A DNA stretch of 64,000 bases from JAGPUQ01 sp049325095 (GTDB taxonomy: Bacteria > Pseudomonadota > Gammaproteobacteria > Pseudomonadales > Porticoccaceae). The translations under genes and the position numbers were made by a program. Below are positions 9,334-17,987 of the stretch, piece after piece. The notes under the pieces were generated by a model. It saw only the letters and a program-made list of their open reading frames with translations, did no database searches and was not told the DNA's origin. Location: the NCBI GenBank assembly GCA_049325095.1, contig JBMOPO010000036.1, positions 18,794 through 82,793 on the forward strand, given 5' to 3'. Positions within the stretch are counted from its first letter, which is position 1. Every line of letters starts with the position of its first letter.

Positions 9334-12300
9334 ATGCCCCCGGCCATGACCGGCGCCCTGCGCGCCGCGCTGCGCTGGACCTGGACGCTGGCCGCGCTGG
9401 CGGTCATCGCCTACGCGGTGCTGGTCGCCGCCGGCCGCGAACTGCTGCCGCGGCTCGACGACCTGCAACCCCGCATCGACCGGATGCTGTCCCGGCGGCT
9501 GGGCGCCGCGGTCGAGGTGCGCGGCATCGACGGCGACTGGACCGGGTTCGCGCCGCGCCTGCGCCTCGCCGCCGCGCGCTTCGCTCCGGCGCCGGGCGCC
9601 GCCGAGTTCGTCGCCATCGAGGGCTTCGCCGCCGAGCTGGACCTGCTGCGCAGCGCGCTCGGCCGGCAGCCGGCCTGGTCCGACCTCGAGGTGCAGCGGC
9701 TGCGCATCCGGCTCACGGAGACCGCCACCGGCTGGCGGCTCAATGGCGGGGCCGAGACCGAACCGGGCGCCCGGGCCGCGGTGCAACGGCTGCTGTCGGT
9801 GCTCTTGGCCGGTCGCCGGACGCGGATCGCCGACACCCAACTGACGCTGCAATTCCGTTCCGGGGACCAGGCCGTACTCAGCGCCCGGGATCTGCTGCTG
9901 GAAAACCGCGGCAGCTTCCATCGCGCCGGCGGGCGCATCGCCATGGCCGGCCGCGATCTCGCTACCCTGGAGGCGGAGTGGCGCGCGGCGGACCCGATCG
10001 CCGACTGGGCCGCCAGCCGCGGGCGCGCCCATGCGCGCTTCTCCCGCCTAGACCTGTCCGGCTCCCTGGGGGTGTTGTTGCGCGGCCTGACCCCGGAGTG
10101 GCTCCAGCGGCTGGCGCCCACCGACGTGCCCATCGACGCCGAACTCTGGCTGGAGGCCTCCGGTGACGGCCGCGCCGAACTCCGCGGCCGGGCCGGCGCC
10201 CCGCGCCTCGCGCTGCAGGGCGAGCTGGCCACCGAACCCCTGCGCGACCTGCGCGCCGAGATCACCGGCTGGATCGCCCCGGGGCGGGACTGGGGGCTGT
10301 GCCTGCAGAACCTCGCCTTCGCCTGGCGCGACTACCCCATCGAGCCCCTCACCCTGGCCTTCCGGCAGCCGCTGGGGACGCCCGGGCCACCGCGCTTCAC
10401 CCTGGCCGCCGATCATCTGGATCTGGCCACGGCCAACGCCATGGCGCTGGCCGCCGGGGTGCTGCCCGAGCGCGCCGCCGCGGCCCTCGCCGCGCTCAAC
10501 CCCAGCGGCAGGCTGCTCGAGCCCTGGGTCGAAATCGATCTCGGCAACCCCGACCTGGTGACCGGGGCCCGGGCAGTTCTCGACCAGGTGGCGGTCGACT
10601 CCTGGCGCCGCAGCCCCGCCGTGCGGGGTGTTTCGGGAAACCTGGCGGCCACCGCCCGGCGCGCCACCCTGACCCTGGCCGGCAGCGGCGACACCGAACT
10701 CCGCTTCCCCACCGCCTACGACCATTTCCTGCGCGTCGGCCAGGTGCGGGGCCGGGTGGATTTCGCCCTCGCGGAGGATCTCTCCCGACTGGAGCTGAGC
10801 GGCACCGGCATCGAGGTCGCCGCCGCGGACGGCGCCGGCACCATCGCCGCGGCCTTTCGCCTCGACCAGCCGCTGCGCGCCGGCGGCGAGGGGGAGCTCT
10901 GGCTGAGTGCCGGCATCCGCGACACCCACGCCGGCTACGCCCGGCAATACCTGCCCAAGGTGCTGGAGCCGCCCCTGGCCGAATGGCTGGCCGCCGCACT
11001 GGGCGAGATGTCGATCCCGGAGGGCGCCTTCATCTGGCGCGGAACGGTCGCCAGAGAAGCGGGGGCGCAGCGCACCATCCAGGTCTATGCCCGGGTCGCA
11101 GACGCCACCGTCCGCTTCGATCCCCAGTGGCCGGAACTGACCGGCGTCGACGCCCAGGTCGCGGTGGACGACATCCGGGTCTCGGGTTCGGCGCGACGGG
11201 CCGCCATCGCCGGCATCCCGGTGCGCGACCTCCGCTTCCACAGCTTCCCGTCCCCGGAATCCGGCAAACCGCTGCTGGCGGTCACCGCGACGGCCGCCAC
11301 CCAGGTCGATCGCGGGCTCGGGGTGCTGACCACCTCCCCGCTGCGCGAGCGCGTCGCGGCGCTCGACTCCTGGCAGACCGGCGGCGAGGTATCGGTGGGG
11401 CTAGATCTCGCCATCCCCCTGTCCAAGGACCACCGCGGCGAACGCTATCGGGTCGATGCCCGGCTCGCCGACGCCAGCCTCAGCCACCGCGACAGCGGCC
11501 TGCGGTTCGAGCGCATCCGGGGCGAACTGAAGTTTTCGGAATCCGATGGGCTCCGCGCCGATGCCCTGCAAGCCCGGCTCTGGGGCCAGGACCTGACCGC
11601 CACCCTGCGCGGCGATCCCCAGGGCGGCATCGAGATCGTCTCGACCGGGGACCTGGTCCCCGCACAGCTCCCCGGCTGGCCCCGCTGGCTCGGCGAACAC
11701 GTCTCCGGCACCGCCACCTATCGCGCCCAATACCGGATTCCCGGGCCCGGGGAGACGCCGCGGCTGGTGGTGACCTCGGACCTGCTGCAACTGACTTCCG
11801 CGCTGCCCGCCCCCTTCGCCAAGCCCGCCGACCAGCCCCTGCCGCTGCGCCTGGAGCTGGCCTTTGGCGACCGGCGGACCGACCTCGATGCCGCCCTGGG
11901 CGATCGGCTGCGGGCGCGGGCGCAACTGGCCGGCGGCCAGCCCCGGGCCATTGCCGTCGCGCTCGGGGACGCCGCCCCGCAGCTGCCCGGGAGCGGCCTG
12001 GAGATCCGCGGCCACCTGGAAACCCTGGACCTCGACGCCTGGCTGGGCCTGTGGCCGGGCACCGGTGCCGGCGCCGGTGCCGCCCTGGCGCAACTCACGC
12101 CGCATCTGGAACTGCGCGTCGACCACCTGCGCGGCGGCGGCCTCGAACTCGACGGGATATCCATCGCCGCCGCGCGCGGGGCCGACGGCTGGGACCTGCG
12201 CGCCGACAGCGAAACCCTGGCGGGGCGGCTGCGGCTGCCGGCGGCGGCCGGGCAACCGCTGCAACTCGACCTCGACCACCTGGTGCTGCCCAAGCCGGAC

Positions 12301-13209
12301 CTGGCGCCGGGCAACCGCCTGGCGGCGCTGGATCCGGCCAGCCTGCCGGAACTCGACTTCTCCACCCTCGGGCTGCGCGTCGGCGAACGCGAACTGGGCC
12401 AGCTCGCCTTCTCGCTGCGGCGGCTGCCCGACGGCCTGCGCGCCCAGGAGATCCGCGGGGAGATCACCGGCCTGCGGGCCGGCGAGGGGGAACATCGCCC
12501 GGCCCTGGAGTGGCGGCGGCAGGGCGAGGACCACCGCACCCGCTTCTCAGGGACCATCCTGAGCGACGACCTGGCCGGGGTGCTGCGCGCCTGGCAGTTG
12601 CCCGGCGCCATCGAGAGCGAACAGGCCCAGCTGGTGGCGGAGCTGTCCTGGGCGGGCCGGCCCTGGGAAGTCCGCGCCCACAAGCTGCACGGCGAACTCG
12701 CCGCCCACGTCCGCAACGGAACCTTCCGCCGCGCCACCGGCGGCCCTTCCAATGCCGTCATGAAACTGATCGGCCTGGTCAATTTCGACACTTGGCTGCG
12801 GCGCCTGCAGCTCGATTTTTCCGATTTGTTCGCCGATGGCATGGCGTTCGACGAGCTCGACACCCGGCTGGCGTTCGAGGCCGGCGCGCTGCACTTCGCC
12901 AAACCGGTGAAGGTCGAACTGCCGGCAGGCAAGATGCGCCTGGAGGGCAGCGCCGACCTGATCGCCGAGACCATAGACGCCCATCTGGTGGCGACCCTGC
13001 CGGTGGGTACCAACCTGCCCTGGATCGCCGCCCTGGCCGGCGGCCTGCCGGCCGCGGCCGGCGTCTACCTGACCAGCCGGATCTTCGACCGCCAGGTGGA
13101 CCGGATTTCCAGCCTCGGCTACCGGGTGACCGGCCCCTGGGACGAGCCGCGCATCGAGGTGGAGCGTATCTTCAGCGATCCGACCCGGGACCAGACCGGA
13201 ACAAAGTAA
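9334..13209 (+). CDS. yhdP: YhdP family AsmA-like phospholipid transport protein
   Basis: A 1291-residue envelope protein with one N-terminal membrane segment (about 17-33, LAALAVIAYAVLVAAG) and a very long periplasmic part of repeating beta strands. The pattern matches YhdP, one of the AsmA-like bridge proteins that carry phospholipids from the inner to the outer membrane in Enterobacteria. The C-terminal region with GTNLPWIAALAGGLPAAAGVYL and the DRQVDRISSLGYRVTGPWDEP end is characteristic. It lies between rng and the nitrilase gene, the normal place. Length fits the family (about 1266 in E. coli). Transport function is inferred from the family only. Confidence 0.9.
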   Translation: MPPAMTGALRAALRWTWTLAALAVIAYAVLVAAGRELLPRLDDLQPRIDRMLSRRLGAAVEVRGIDGDWTGFAPRLRLAAARFAPAPGAAEFVAIEGFAAELDLLRSALGRQPAWSDLEVQRLRIRLTETATGWRLNGGAETEPGARAAVQRLLSVLLAGRRTRIADTQLTLQFRSGDQAVLSARDLLLENRGSFHRAGGRIAMAGRDLATLEAEWRAADPIADWAASRGRAHARFSRLDLSGSLGVLLRGLTPEWLQRLAPTDVPIDAELWLEASGDGRAELRGRAGAPRLALQGELATEPLRDLRAEITGWIAPGRDWGLCLQNLAFAWRDYPIEPLTLAFRQPLGTPGPPRFTLAADHLDLATANAMALAAGVLPERAAAALAALNPSGRLLEPWVEIDLGNPDLVTGARAVLDQVAVDSWRRSPAVRGVSGNLAATARRATLTLAGSGDTELRFPTAYDHFLRVGQVRGRVDFALAEDLSRLELSGTGIEVAAADGAGTIAAAFRLDQPLRAGGEGELWLSAGIRDTHAGYARQYLPKVLEPPLAEWLAAALGEMSIPEGAFIWRGTVAREAGAQRTIQVYARVADATVRFDPQWPELTGVDAQVAVDDIRVSGSARRAAIAGIPVRDLRFHSFPSPESGKPLLAVTATAATQVDRGLGVLTTSPLRERVAALDSWQTGGEVSVGLDLAIPLSKDHRGERYRVDARLADASLSHRDSGLRFERIRGELKFSESDGLRADALQARLWGQDLTATLRGDPQGGIEIVSTGDLVPAQLPGWPRWLGEHVSGTATYRAQYRIPGPGETPRLVVTSDLLQLTSALPAPFAKPADQPLPLRLELAFGDRRTDLDAALGDRLRARAQLAGGQPRAIAVALGDAAPQLPGSGLEIRGHLETLDLDAWLGLWPGTGAGAGAALAQLTPHLELRVDHLRGGGLELDGISIAAARGADGWDLRADSETLAGRLRLPAAAGQPLQLDLDHLVLPKPDLAPGNRLAALDPASLPELDFSTLGLRVGERELGQLAFSLRRLPDGLRAQEIRGEITGLRAGEGEHRPALEWRRQGEDHRTRFSGTILSDDLAGVLRAWQLPGAIESEQAQLVAELSWAGRPWEVRAHKLHGELAAHVRNGTFRRATGGPSNAVMKLIGLVNFDTWLRRLQLDFSDLFADGMAFDELDTRLAFEAGALHFAKPVKVELPAGKMRLEGSADLIAETIDAHLVATLPVGTNLPWIAALAGGLPAAAGVYLTSRIFDRQVDRISSLGYRVTGPWDEPRIEVERIFSDPTRDQTGTK

Positions 13210-13224
13210 GGGGAGCGACCGATC

Positions 13225-14052
13225 ATGCAGCGGGCAGCAGCCATCCAATTGCGCGGCACCGGCAGCCTCCGCCAGCGGCTGGCGCGCGCCGCCGAGCTGA
13301 TCGACGCCGCCGCCGGCCGCGGCGCCGGCCTGGTGGTGCTGCCGGAAAACTTCGCCTATTTCGGCGCCACCGCGCAACAACTGGCGGCCGCGGCCGAGGC
13401 GGAACAGGATGCGCGCGGACCGGCGCGGGCGCTGCTCGCCGAATGCGCGCGCCGCCACCGGGTGTGGATCCTCGGCGGCACCCTGCCGCTGACCAGCGGA
13501 CTGCGCGGCGACCGCGACCCGAAACCCTACGCCGCCGCCCTGCTCTACGACGACCAAGGCGAAGAGGTGGCGCGCTACCACAAGATCCACCTGTTCGACG
13601 TCGTGGTCCGGGCCACCGGCCACCGCTACTGCGAATCGGACAGCTTCCGCCCCGGCGCCGACCCGGTGGTGGTGCACACGCCGTTCGGCAAGCTGGGCAT
13701 CAGCGTCTGCTACGACCTGCGCTTTCCCGAGCTCTACCGCGGGTACGCGGCGCGCGGCGCCGAACTGATCGCGGTGCCGTCGGCGTTCACGGCGACCACC
13801 GGCGCCGCCCACTGGCTGCTCCTGCTGCGCGCCCGGGCGGTGGAGAACCAGTGCTACCTGATCGGCGCCAATATCGGCGACCGGCGACACCCCAAGCGGC
13901 CCACCTGGGGCGGCAGCGCCATCGTCGATCCCTGGGGCGAAGTGCTGGCGGAACTGGAGGATGGCGACGGCGTCATCGTCGCCGACCTCGACCCCGAGCG
14001 CCTGGCCCGGGTGCGCGGCGACATGCCGGCCCTGGACCACCGCCGGCTGTGA
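13225..14052 (+). CDS. Carbon-nitrogen hydrolase (Nit1/Nit2-like amidase)
   Basis: A 275-residue nitrilase-superfamily hydrolase with the complete catalytic triad: Glu41 (LPENFAYF), Lys120 (YHKIHLFDV) and Cys162 (ISVCYDLRFPELYR). The YDLRFPELYR and DPWG blocks place it in the Nit1/Nit2 branch. Members of that branch repair deaminated glutathione or hydrolyse omega-amides; the substrate cannot be decided from sequence. It starts 15 bases after yhdP, as in many gammaproteobacteria, where tldD usually follows. Here a YccA gene follows instead. Confidence 0.9.
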   Translation: MQRAAAIQLRGTGSLRQRLARAAELIDAAAGRGAGLVVLPENFAYFGATAQQLAAAAEAEQDARGPARALLAECARRHRVWILGGTLPLTSGLRGDRDPKPYAAALLYDDQGEEVARYHKIHLFDVVVRATGHRYCESDSFRPGADPVVVHTPFGKLGISVCYDLRFPELYRGYAARGAELIAVPSAFTATTGAAHWLLLLRARAVENQCYLIGANIGDRRHPKRPTWGGSAIVDPWGEVLAELEDGDGVIVADLDPERLARVRGDMPALDHRRL

Positions 14053-14174
14053 GGGCGTGCGGACCGCCGGCCGATGTGCGACAGTCAGCGCCCACTGCGG
14101 TCCAACGCCCGGGGCCGCGCCGGGTCCGGCCCGGTCCGGGGCGCCGCAATCGACCACGAGAGGAGCACGAACCC

Positions 14175-14843
14175 ATGACCGATTCGATCAAGACCACCGG
14201 CATCGAACGCCAGCAGTCCGCGCTCGCCACCAACCGGGTGCTGCGCAACACCTACCTGCTGCTGGCGCTGACCCTGCTGTTCAGCGCCGCCAGCGCCGGC
14301 GCCGCCATCGCCCTGCAACTGCCCTACCTGGGGCCCTGGATCACCCTCGGCGGCTACTTCCTGCTGCTGTTCCTGACCACCAGATTCCGCAACAGCGCGG
14401 CCGGGCTGGTCTGGGTGTTCGCGCTCACCGGCTTCATGGGCGCGACCCTGGGGCCGCTGCTCGGCCACTATCTGCAGCTGCCGGGCGGACCTCAACTGGT
14501 CGCCAATGCGCTGGCCATCACCGGAATCACCTTCATCGGACTGTCCGCCTACGCGATCGGGAGCCGCCGCGACTTCAGCTTCCTGGGCGGCTTTCTGCTG
14601 GCGGGCATCCTGGTCGCCTTCCTGTGCGGACTGGCGGCCCTGTTCTTCGAACTGCCGGCCCTGGCGCTCGCGGTCTCGGCCATGTTCGTGATGCTGATGG
14701 TGGGCCTCATCCTGCTCCAGACCAGCAGCATCATCCACGGCGGCGAGACCAACTACATCATGGCCACCGTGACCCTGTACGTGTCTATCTACAACCTGTT
14801 CACCAGCCTGCTGCACCTGCTCGGAGTCACCGGCGAGGACTGA
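14175..14843 (+). CDS. yccA: Bax inhibitor-1/YccA family membrane protein
   Basis: A 222-residue polytopic inner-membrane protein with seven hydrophobic segments, a short hydrophilic N-terminus and the BI-1 family ending with ETNYIMATVTLYVSIYNLFTSLLHLLG. E. coli YccA is a substrate and modulator of FtsH; others of the family are proposed pH-sensitive ion leaks. The ATG has an upstream AGGAG. It is separated by 122 bases from the nitrilase gene and converges on the BKACE gene. Family assignment is firm; the role here is not shown. Confidence 0.9.
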   Translation: MTDSIKTTGIERQQSALATNRVLRNTYLLLALTLLFSAASAGAAIALQLPYLGPWITLGGYFLLLFLTTRFRNSAAGLVWVFALTGFMGATLGPLLGHYLQLPGGPQLVANALAITGITFIGLSAYAIGSRRDFSFLGGFLLAGILVAFLCGLAALFFELPALALAVSAMFVMLMVGLILLQTSSIIHGGETNYIMATVTLYVSIYNLFTSLLHLLGVTGED

Positions 14844-14852
14844 GCCTCGCGC

Positions 14853-15749
14853 TCAGACGTTTGCCGCGAGATCCGCGACCTCCAGCGCGGCGCGGACCTC
14901 GGCGGCGGTGGCCGGCTCGGCGCCCACCGCGCGAATCGCGGCCACCGCCTCCCGCACCAGCTCGAGGTTGCGCCGCGGGCAGTGGAAGGGCGCGTCCTCC
15001 AGGCCCACCCGGACGTGCCCGCCCAGCTCGACGATGGCGGGGAGCAGGGGCAGCGGATCGACCTGCAGGCCGGCCACCATCCAGGGTGCGCCGGGGGCCT
15101 CCTCGGCGAGCAGCCGGGCCAGGGCCTGCACCGCCCAGTCCCGCGGCGGGAAGCAGAAGGTGAAGCCGTCGGTCAACATGAAGCGGTACACCGGGGTCTT
15201 GAGCCCCGGCGTCTCCCGCTGCAGCTTGGCGCCCTCGCGGATGAATCCGGGTTCGTAACAGGCGTAGGCGGGCCGCCAGCCGTGGCGGGCGGCGAGCGCC
15301 GCCGAACCCCGCAGTGCCGCCGGGGGATTGAGATAGACGTCGCCCTCGCTGCCAAACAGGTTGGCCGCGCTCTCCCGGGTCGAGAAATTGCACGAGCCGG
15401 GATCCAGTACGCCCCATTCCAGGACGCCGCGGCGAGTCAACTCATTGGTGGTGGCGCAGCGCAGTTCGGGGTCCTCGGGCATGGGCAGCGCCACCGCGGT
15501 GGGGTAGACGATGGCGTCGACCCGCTGCCGGATTCCTTCGATGAACGCCTGGCAGTTGTCCGGGTCGGTGTTCTGGCGGCCGGTCCGGGGATCCAGGGTA
15601 TGGGCGTGGACGATGGCCGCGCCGGCTTCCACGCAGGCGACCCCTTCCGCGATGATCTCGGCGGCGGTGACCGGGATGTTGGGTTGCAGGGCACGGGGCC
15701 AGGCGCCGTTGAGGGCCACCTCGACCCAGACTTTGGGCTTGCTCGACAT
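14853..15749 (-). CDS. BKACE family protein (beta-keto acid cleavage enzyme, DUF849)
   Basis: A 298-residue TIM-barrel enzyme of the former DUF849 family, whose founder is 3-keto-5-aminohexanoate cleavage enzyme (Kce). These zinc enzymes condense a beta-keto acid with acetyl-CoA and release acetoacetate and a new acyl-CoA. The metal-ligand motif HAHTLDPRTGR (two His) is near residues 48-50. The conserved AGLQVDPLPLLPAIVELGGHVRVGLEDAPF block is near the C-terminus. The usual Asn after GLED is replaced by Ala. No lysine-fermentation partner genes are nearby, so the substrate is unknown. It is transcribed divergently from the formate dehydrogenase operon. Confidence 0.87.
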   Translation of the reverse strand: MSSKPKVWVEVALNGAWPRALQPNIPVTAAEIIAEGVACVEAGAAIVHAHTLDPRTGRQNTDPDNCQAFIEGIRQRVDAIVYPTAVALPMPEDPELRCATTNELTRRGVLEWGVLDPGSCNFSTRESAANLFGSEGDVYLNPPAALRGSAALAARHGWRPAYACYEPGFIREGAKLQRETPGLKTPVYRFMLTDGFTFCFPPRDWAVQALARLLAEEAPGAPWMVAGLQVDPLPLLPAIVELGGHVRVGLEDAPFHCPRRNLELVREAVAAIRAVGAEPATAAEVRAALEVADLAANV

Positions 15750-15880
15750 GGTGCTGTCCTGTGGTTAGCGGATGGCTGTCGGTGGGGACATCCCCAGCAT
15801 AACCCAGACCGGTCCGGGGGCGATCCGCCCCGGCCGCGCCGCGGCAGACTCGCCGGGGCGGATGGTTTATCATCCGAAGC

Positions 15881-15916
15881 CGCCCCGAATGCTGCCCGAC
15901 CAAGCGCTTCGGGGCG
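15881..15916. promoter_or_regulatory. Inverted repeat in the leader of the fds operon
   Basis: A perfect 9-base inverted repeat (CGCCCCGAA ... TTCGGGGCG) with an 18-base loop lies 53 bases upstream of fdsG. There is no T-run on either side, so it does not look like a terminator. A TATCAT hexamer at 15868-15873 just before it could be a -10 box, but a matching -35 is weak. It could be an operator or an mRNA leader structure; this is inference. Confidence 0.35.
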
Positions 15917-15968
15917 CAAAAACCCGACATTTCACGGCGTTGCGTCGCGATGGCAAACGAGGGTGCCG

Positions 15969-16442
15969 ATGGGCTCTGAAGAGATGGACTCCCGGGTCGC
16001 GGCGGTGCTCGAGCGGCTCGGCGACCTGCCGGGAGCGCTGCTGCCGGTGCTGCACGAAATCCAGCACGAGCTCGGTCATGTGCCCGCGGCGGCGGTACCG
16101 GCCATCGCCCGCGCCCTGCATCTGTCGCGCGCCGAAGTCCAGGGCGTGCTCGGTTTCTACACCCATTTCCGCACCGCGCCCGCCGGCGAGCATGTGCTCC
16201 AGCTGTGCCGGGCGGAAGCCTGCCAGGCGGTCGGCTGCCGCGACCTCGAAGCCCATGTCAAGGCCCGCCTGGGCATCGATTACGGCGCCACCACCGCCGA
16301 CGGCCGCTTCACCCTGGAGCCGGTCTACTGCCTGGGCAACTGTGCCTGCGGCCCCTCATTGCAGATCGACGACCGCCTGCACGCGCGGGTCACGCCGCAG
16401 GCCTTCGACGCCCTGCTGGCGAGCCTGGAGGGCGGCCGATGA
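15969..16442 (+). CDS. fdsG: NAD-dependent formate dehydrogenase gamma subunit
   Basis: A 157-residue NuoE-like thioredoxin-fold subunit carrying one [2Fe-2S] cluster. The four cysteine ligands are visible as LCRAEACQ (spacing C-x4-C) and YCLGNCACGP (spacing C-x3-C). It forms the diaphorase unit with FdsB, passing electrons from formate to NAD. I chose ATG 15969, which has GAGGGTG upstream; ATG 15984 is an alternative. First gene of fdsGBACD, overlapping fdsB by 4 bases. Confidence 0.93.
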   Translation: MGSEEMDSRVAAVLERLGDLPGALLPVLHEIQHELGHVPAAAVPAIARALHLSRAEVQGVLGFYTHFRTAPAGEHVLQLCRAEACQAVGCRDLEAHVKARLGIDYGATTADGRFTLEPVYCLGNCACGPSLQIDDRLHARVTPQAFDALLASLEGGR

Positions 16443-17971
16443 CGCTTCGCGTCCATGTCCCCGGCGACACCACCGCCTGCGCCTTGGGCGCCGACCAAGT
16501 CGCCGCCGCCATCGCCGGAGAGGCCCGGGCCCGCGGCCTCGAATTGCAATTGGTGCGCAACGGCTCGCGCGGCCTGTTCTGGCTCGAACCCCTGGTGGAA
16601 GTCGAAACCGGCGGCGCGCGGCTGGCCTATGGCCCGCTCGCACCGGGCGACGTCCCGGGGCTGTTCGACCGGGGATTCCCCACCGGCGGCGACCACCCCA
16701 AGGCCCGCGGCCCCACCGAGGAGATCCCCTATCTGCGCGGCCAGACCCGGGTCAACTTCGCCCGCGCCGGGGTGATCGACCCCCTGAGCCTCGCCGATTA
16801 CCAGGCGCACGGCGGCTTCATCGGGCTGCGCCAGGCGCTCGCGATGAGCCCCCAGGGGGTGGTCGATGCAATCAAGGCCGCGGGGCTGCGCGGCCGCGGC
16901 GGCGCCGCCTTCCCCACCGGGATCAAGTGGCAGACGGTGCTCGATACCCCGGCGGATCGGAAATACGTCGTCTGCAATGCCGACGAGGGCGACTCGGGCA
17001 CCTTCGCCGACCGGCTGCTGATGGAGGCGGACCCCTTCCAGTTGATCGAGGGCATGGCCATCGCCGGCCTGGCGGTGGGCGCGACCCAGGGCTATGTCTA
17101 TGTGCGCTCGGAGTACCCGCGCGCCTTCGCGGTGCTGCGCGCCGCCATCGCCCTGGCCCGCGAGGCCGGCTTCCTGGGCCCGGACCTGTGCGGCAGCGGC
17201 CGCGCCTTCGAGCTCGAGGCGCGGCTCGGCGCCGGCGCCTACATCTGCGGCGAGGAGACCTCGCTGCTGGAAAGCCTGGAAGGCCGCCGCGGCCTGGTGC
17301 GCGCCAAGCCGCCGCTGCCGGCGGTCCGCGGCCTGTTCGGCAAGCCCACGGTGATCAACAACGTGCTCACCCTGGCCAGCGTGGCGGAAATCTTCGCCCG
17401 CGGGCCCGACTGGTACGCGGGGCTCGGCTGCGGCCGCTCGCTGGGCACCCTGCCCTTGCAACTGGCCGGCAACGTCCGGCGCGGCGGCCTGGTGGAGCTG
17501 CCCTTCGGCCGCACCCTGCGCGAGCTGATCGAGGACTTCGGCGGCGGCACCGCCTCCGGGCGCCCGCTGCGCGCGGTCCAGGTGGGCGGGCCCCTGGGCG
17601 CCTATCTGTCGGCGGACGAGCTCGACACACCGCTGGACTACGAGGCCTTTGCCGCCCGCGGTGCCATGCTCGGCCACGGCGGCGTGGTGGTGTTCGACGA
17701 TCGCGTCGACATGGCCGCACAGGCGCGGTTCGCCATGGAGTTCTGCGCCGCCGAGTCGTGCGGCAAGTGCACCCCCTGCCGCATCGGCGCGGTCCGCGGC
17801 GTGGAGGTCATCGACCGCATCCGCGCCGGCACCGACCGCGACCGGAACCTGATTCTGCTGCGCGAGCTGTGCGAGACCATGGAACTGGGATCCCTGTGCG
17901 CCATGGGCGGTCTCACCCCCATGCCGGTGCGCAGCGCACTCGACAAGTTTCCGCAGGATTTCGGGGTCTGA
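16439..17971 (+). CDS. fdsB: NAD-dependent formate dehydrogenase beta subunit
   Basis: A 510-residue NuoF-like flavoprotein. A short N-terminal thioredoxin-like domain (about 1-110) precedes the FMN/NADH-binding core with GLRGRGGAAFPTGIKW, CNADEGDSGTF and GAGAYICGEETSLLESLEGRRG. The C-terminal [4Fe-4S] site is ESCGKCTPCRIG plus the later SLCAMGG. The fused N-terminal domain is a hallmark of FdsB/HoxF-type soluble enzymes rather than of Complex I NuoF. It starts in the fdsG stop (ATGA) and ends 16 bases before fdsA. Confidence 0.94.
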   Translation: MTLRVHVPGDTTACALGADQVAAAIAGEARARGLELQLVRNGSRGLFWLEPLVEVETGGARLAYGPLAPGDVPGLFDRGFPTGGDHPKARGPTEEIPYLRGQTRVNFARAGVIDPLSLADYQAHGGFIGLRQALAMSPQGVVDAIKAAGLRGRGGAAFPTGIKWQTVLDTPADRKYVVCNADEGDSGTFADRLLMEADPFQLIEGMAIAGLAVGATQGYVYVRSEYPRAFAVLRAAIALAREAGFLGPDLCGSGRAFELEARLGAGAYICGEETSLLESLEGRRGLVRAKPPLPAVRGLFGKPTVINNVLTLASVAEIFARGPDWYAGLGCGRSLGTLPLQLAGNVRRGGLVELPFGRTLRELIEDFGGGTASGRPLRAVQVGGPLGAYLSADELDTPLDYEAFAARGAMLGHGGVVVFDDRVDMAAQARFAMEFCAAESCGKCTPCRIGAVRGVEVIDRIRAGTDRDRNLILLRELCETMELGSLCAMGGLTPMPVRSALDKFPQDFGV

Positions 17972-17987
17972 ACCCCGGGAGGCCACC

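Noticed and set aside
10299..14843. 1514-residue plus-strand open frame
   Set aside because: Through yhdP and the nitrilase it is out of frame and Arg/Pro-rich. Only its last 222 residues are real, as YccA.
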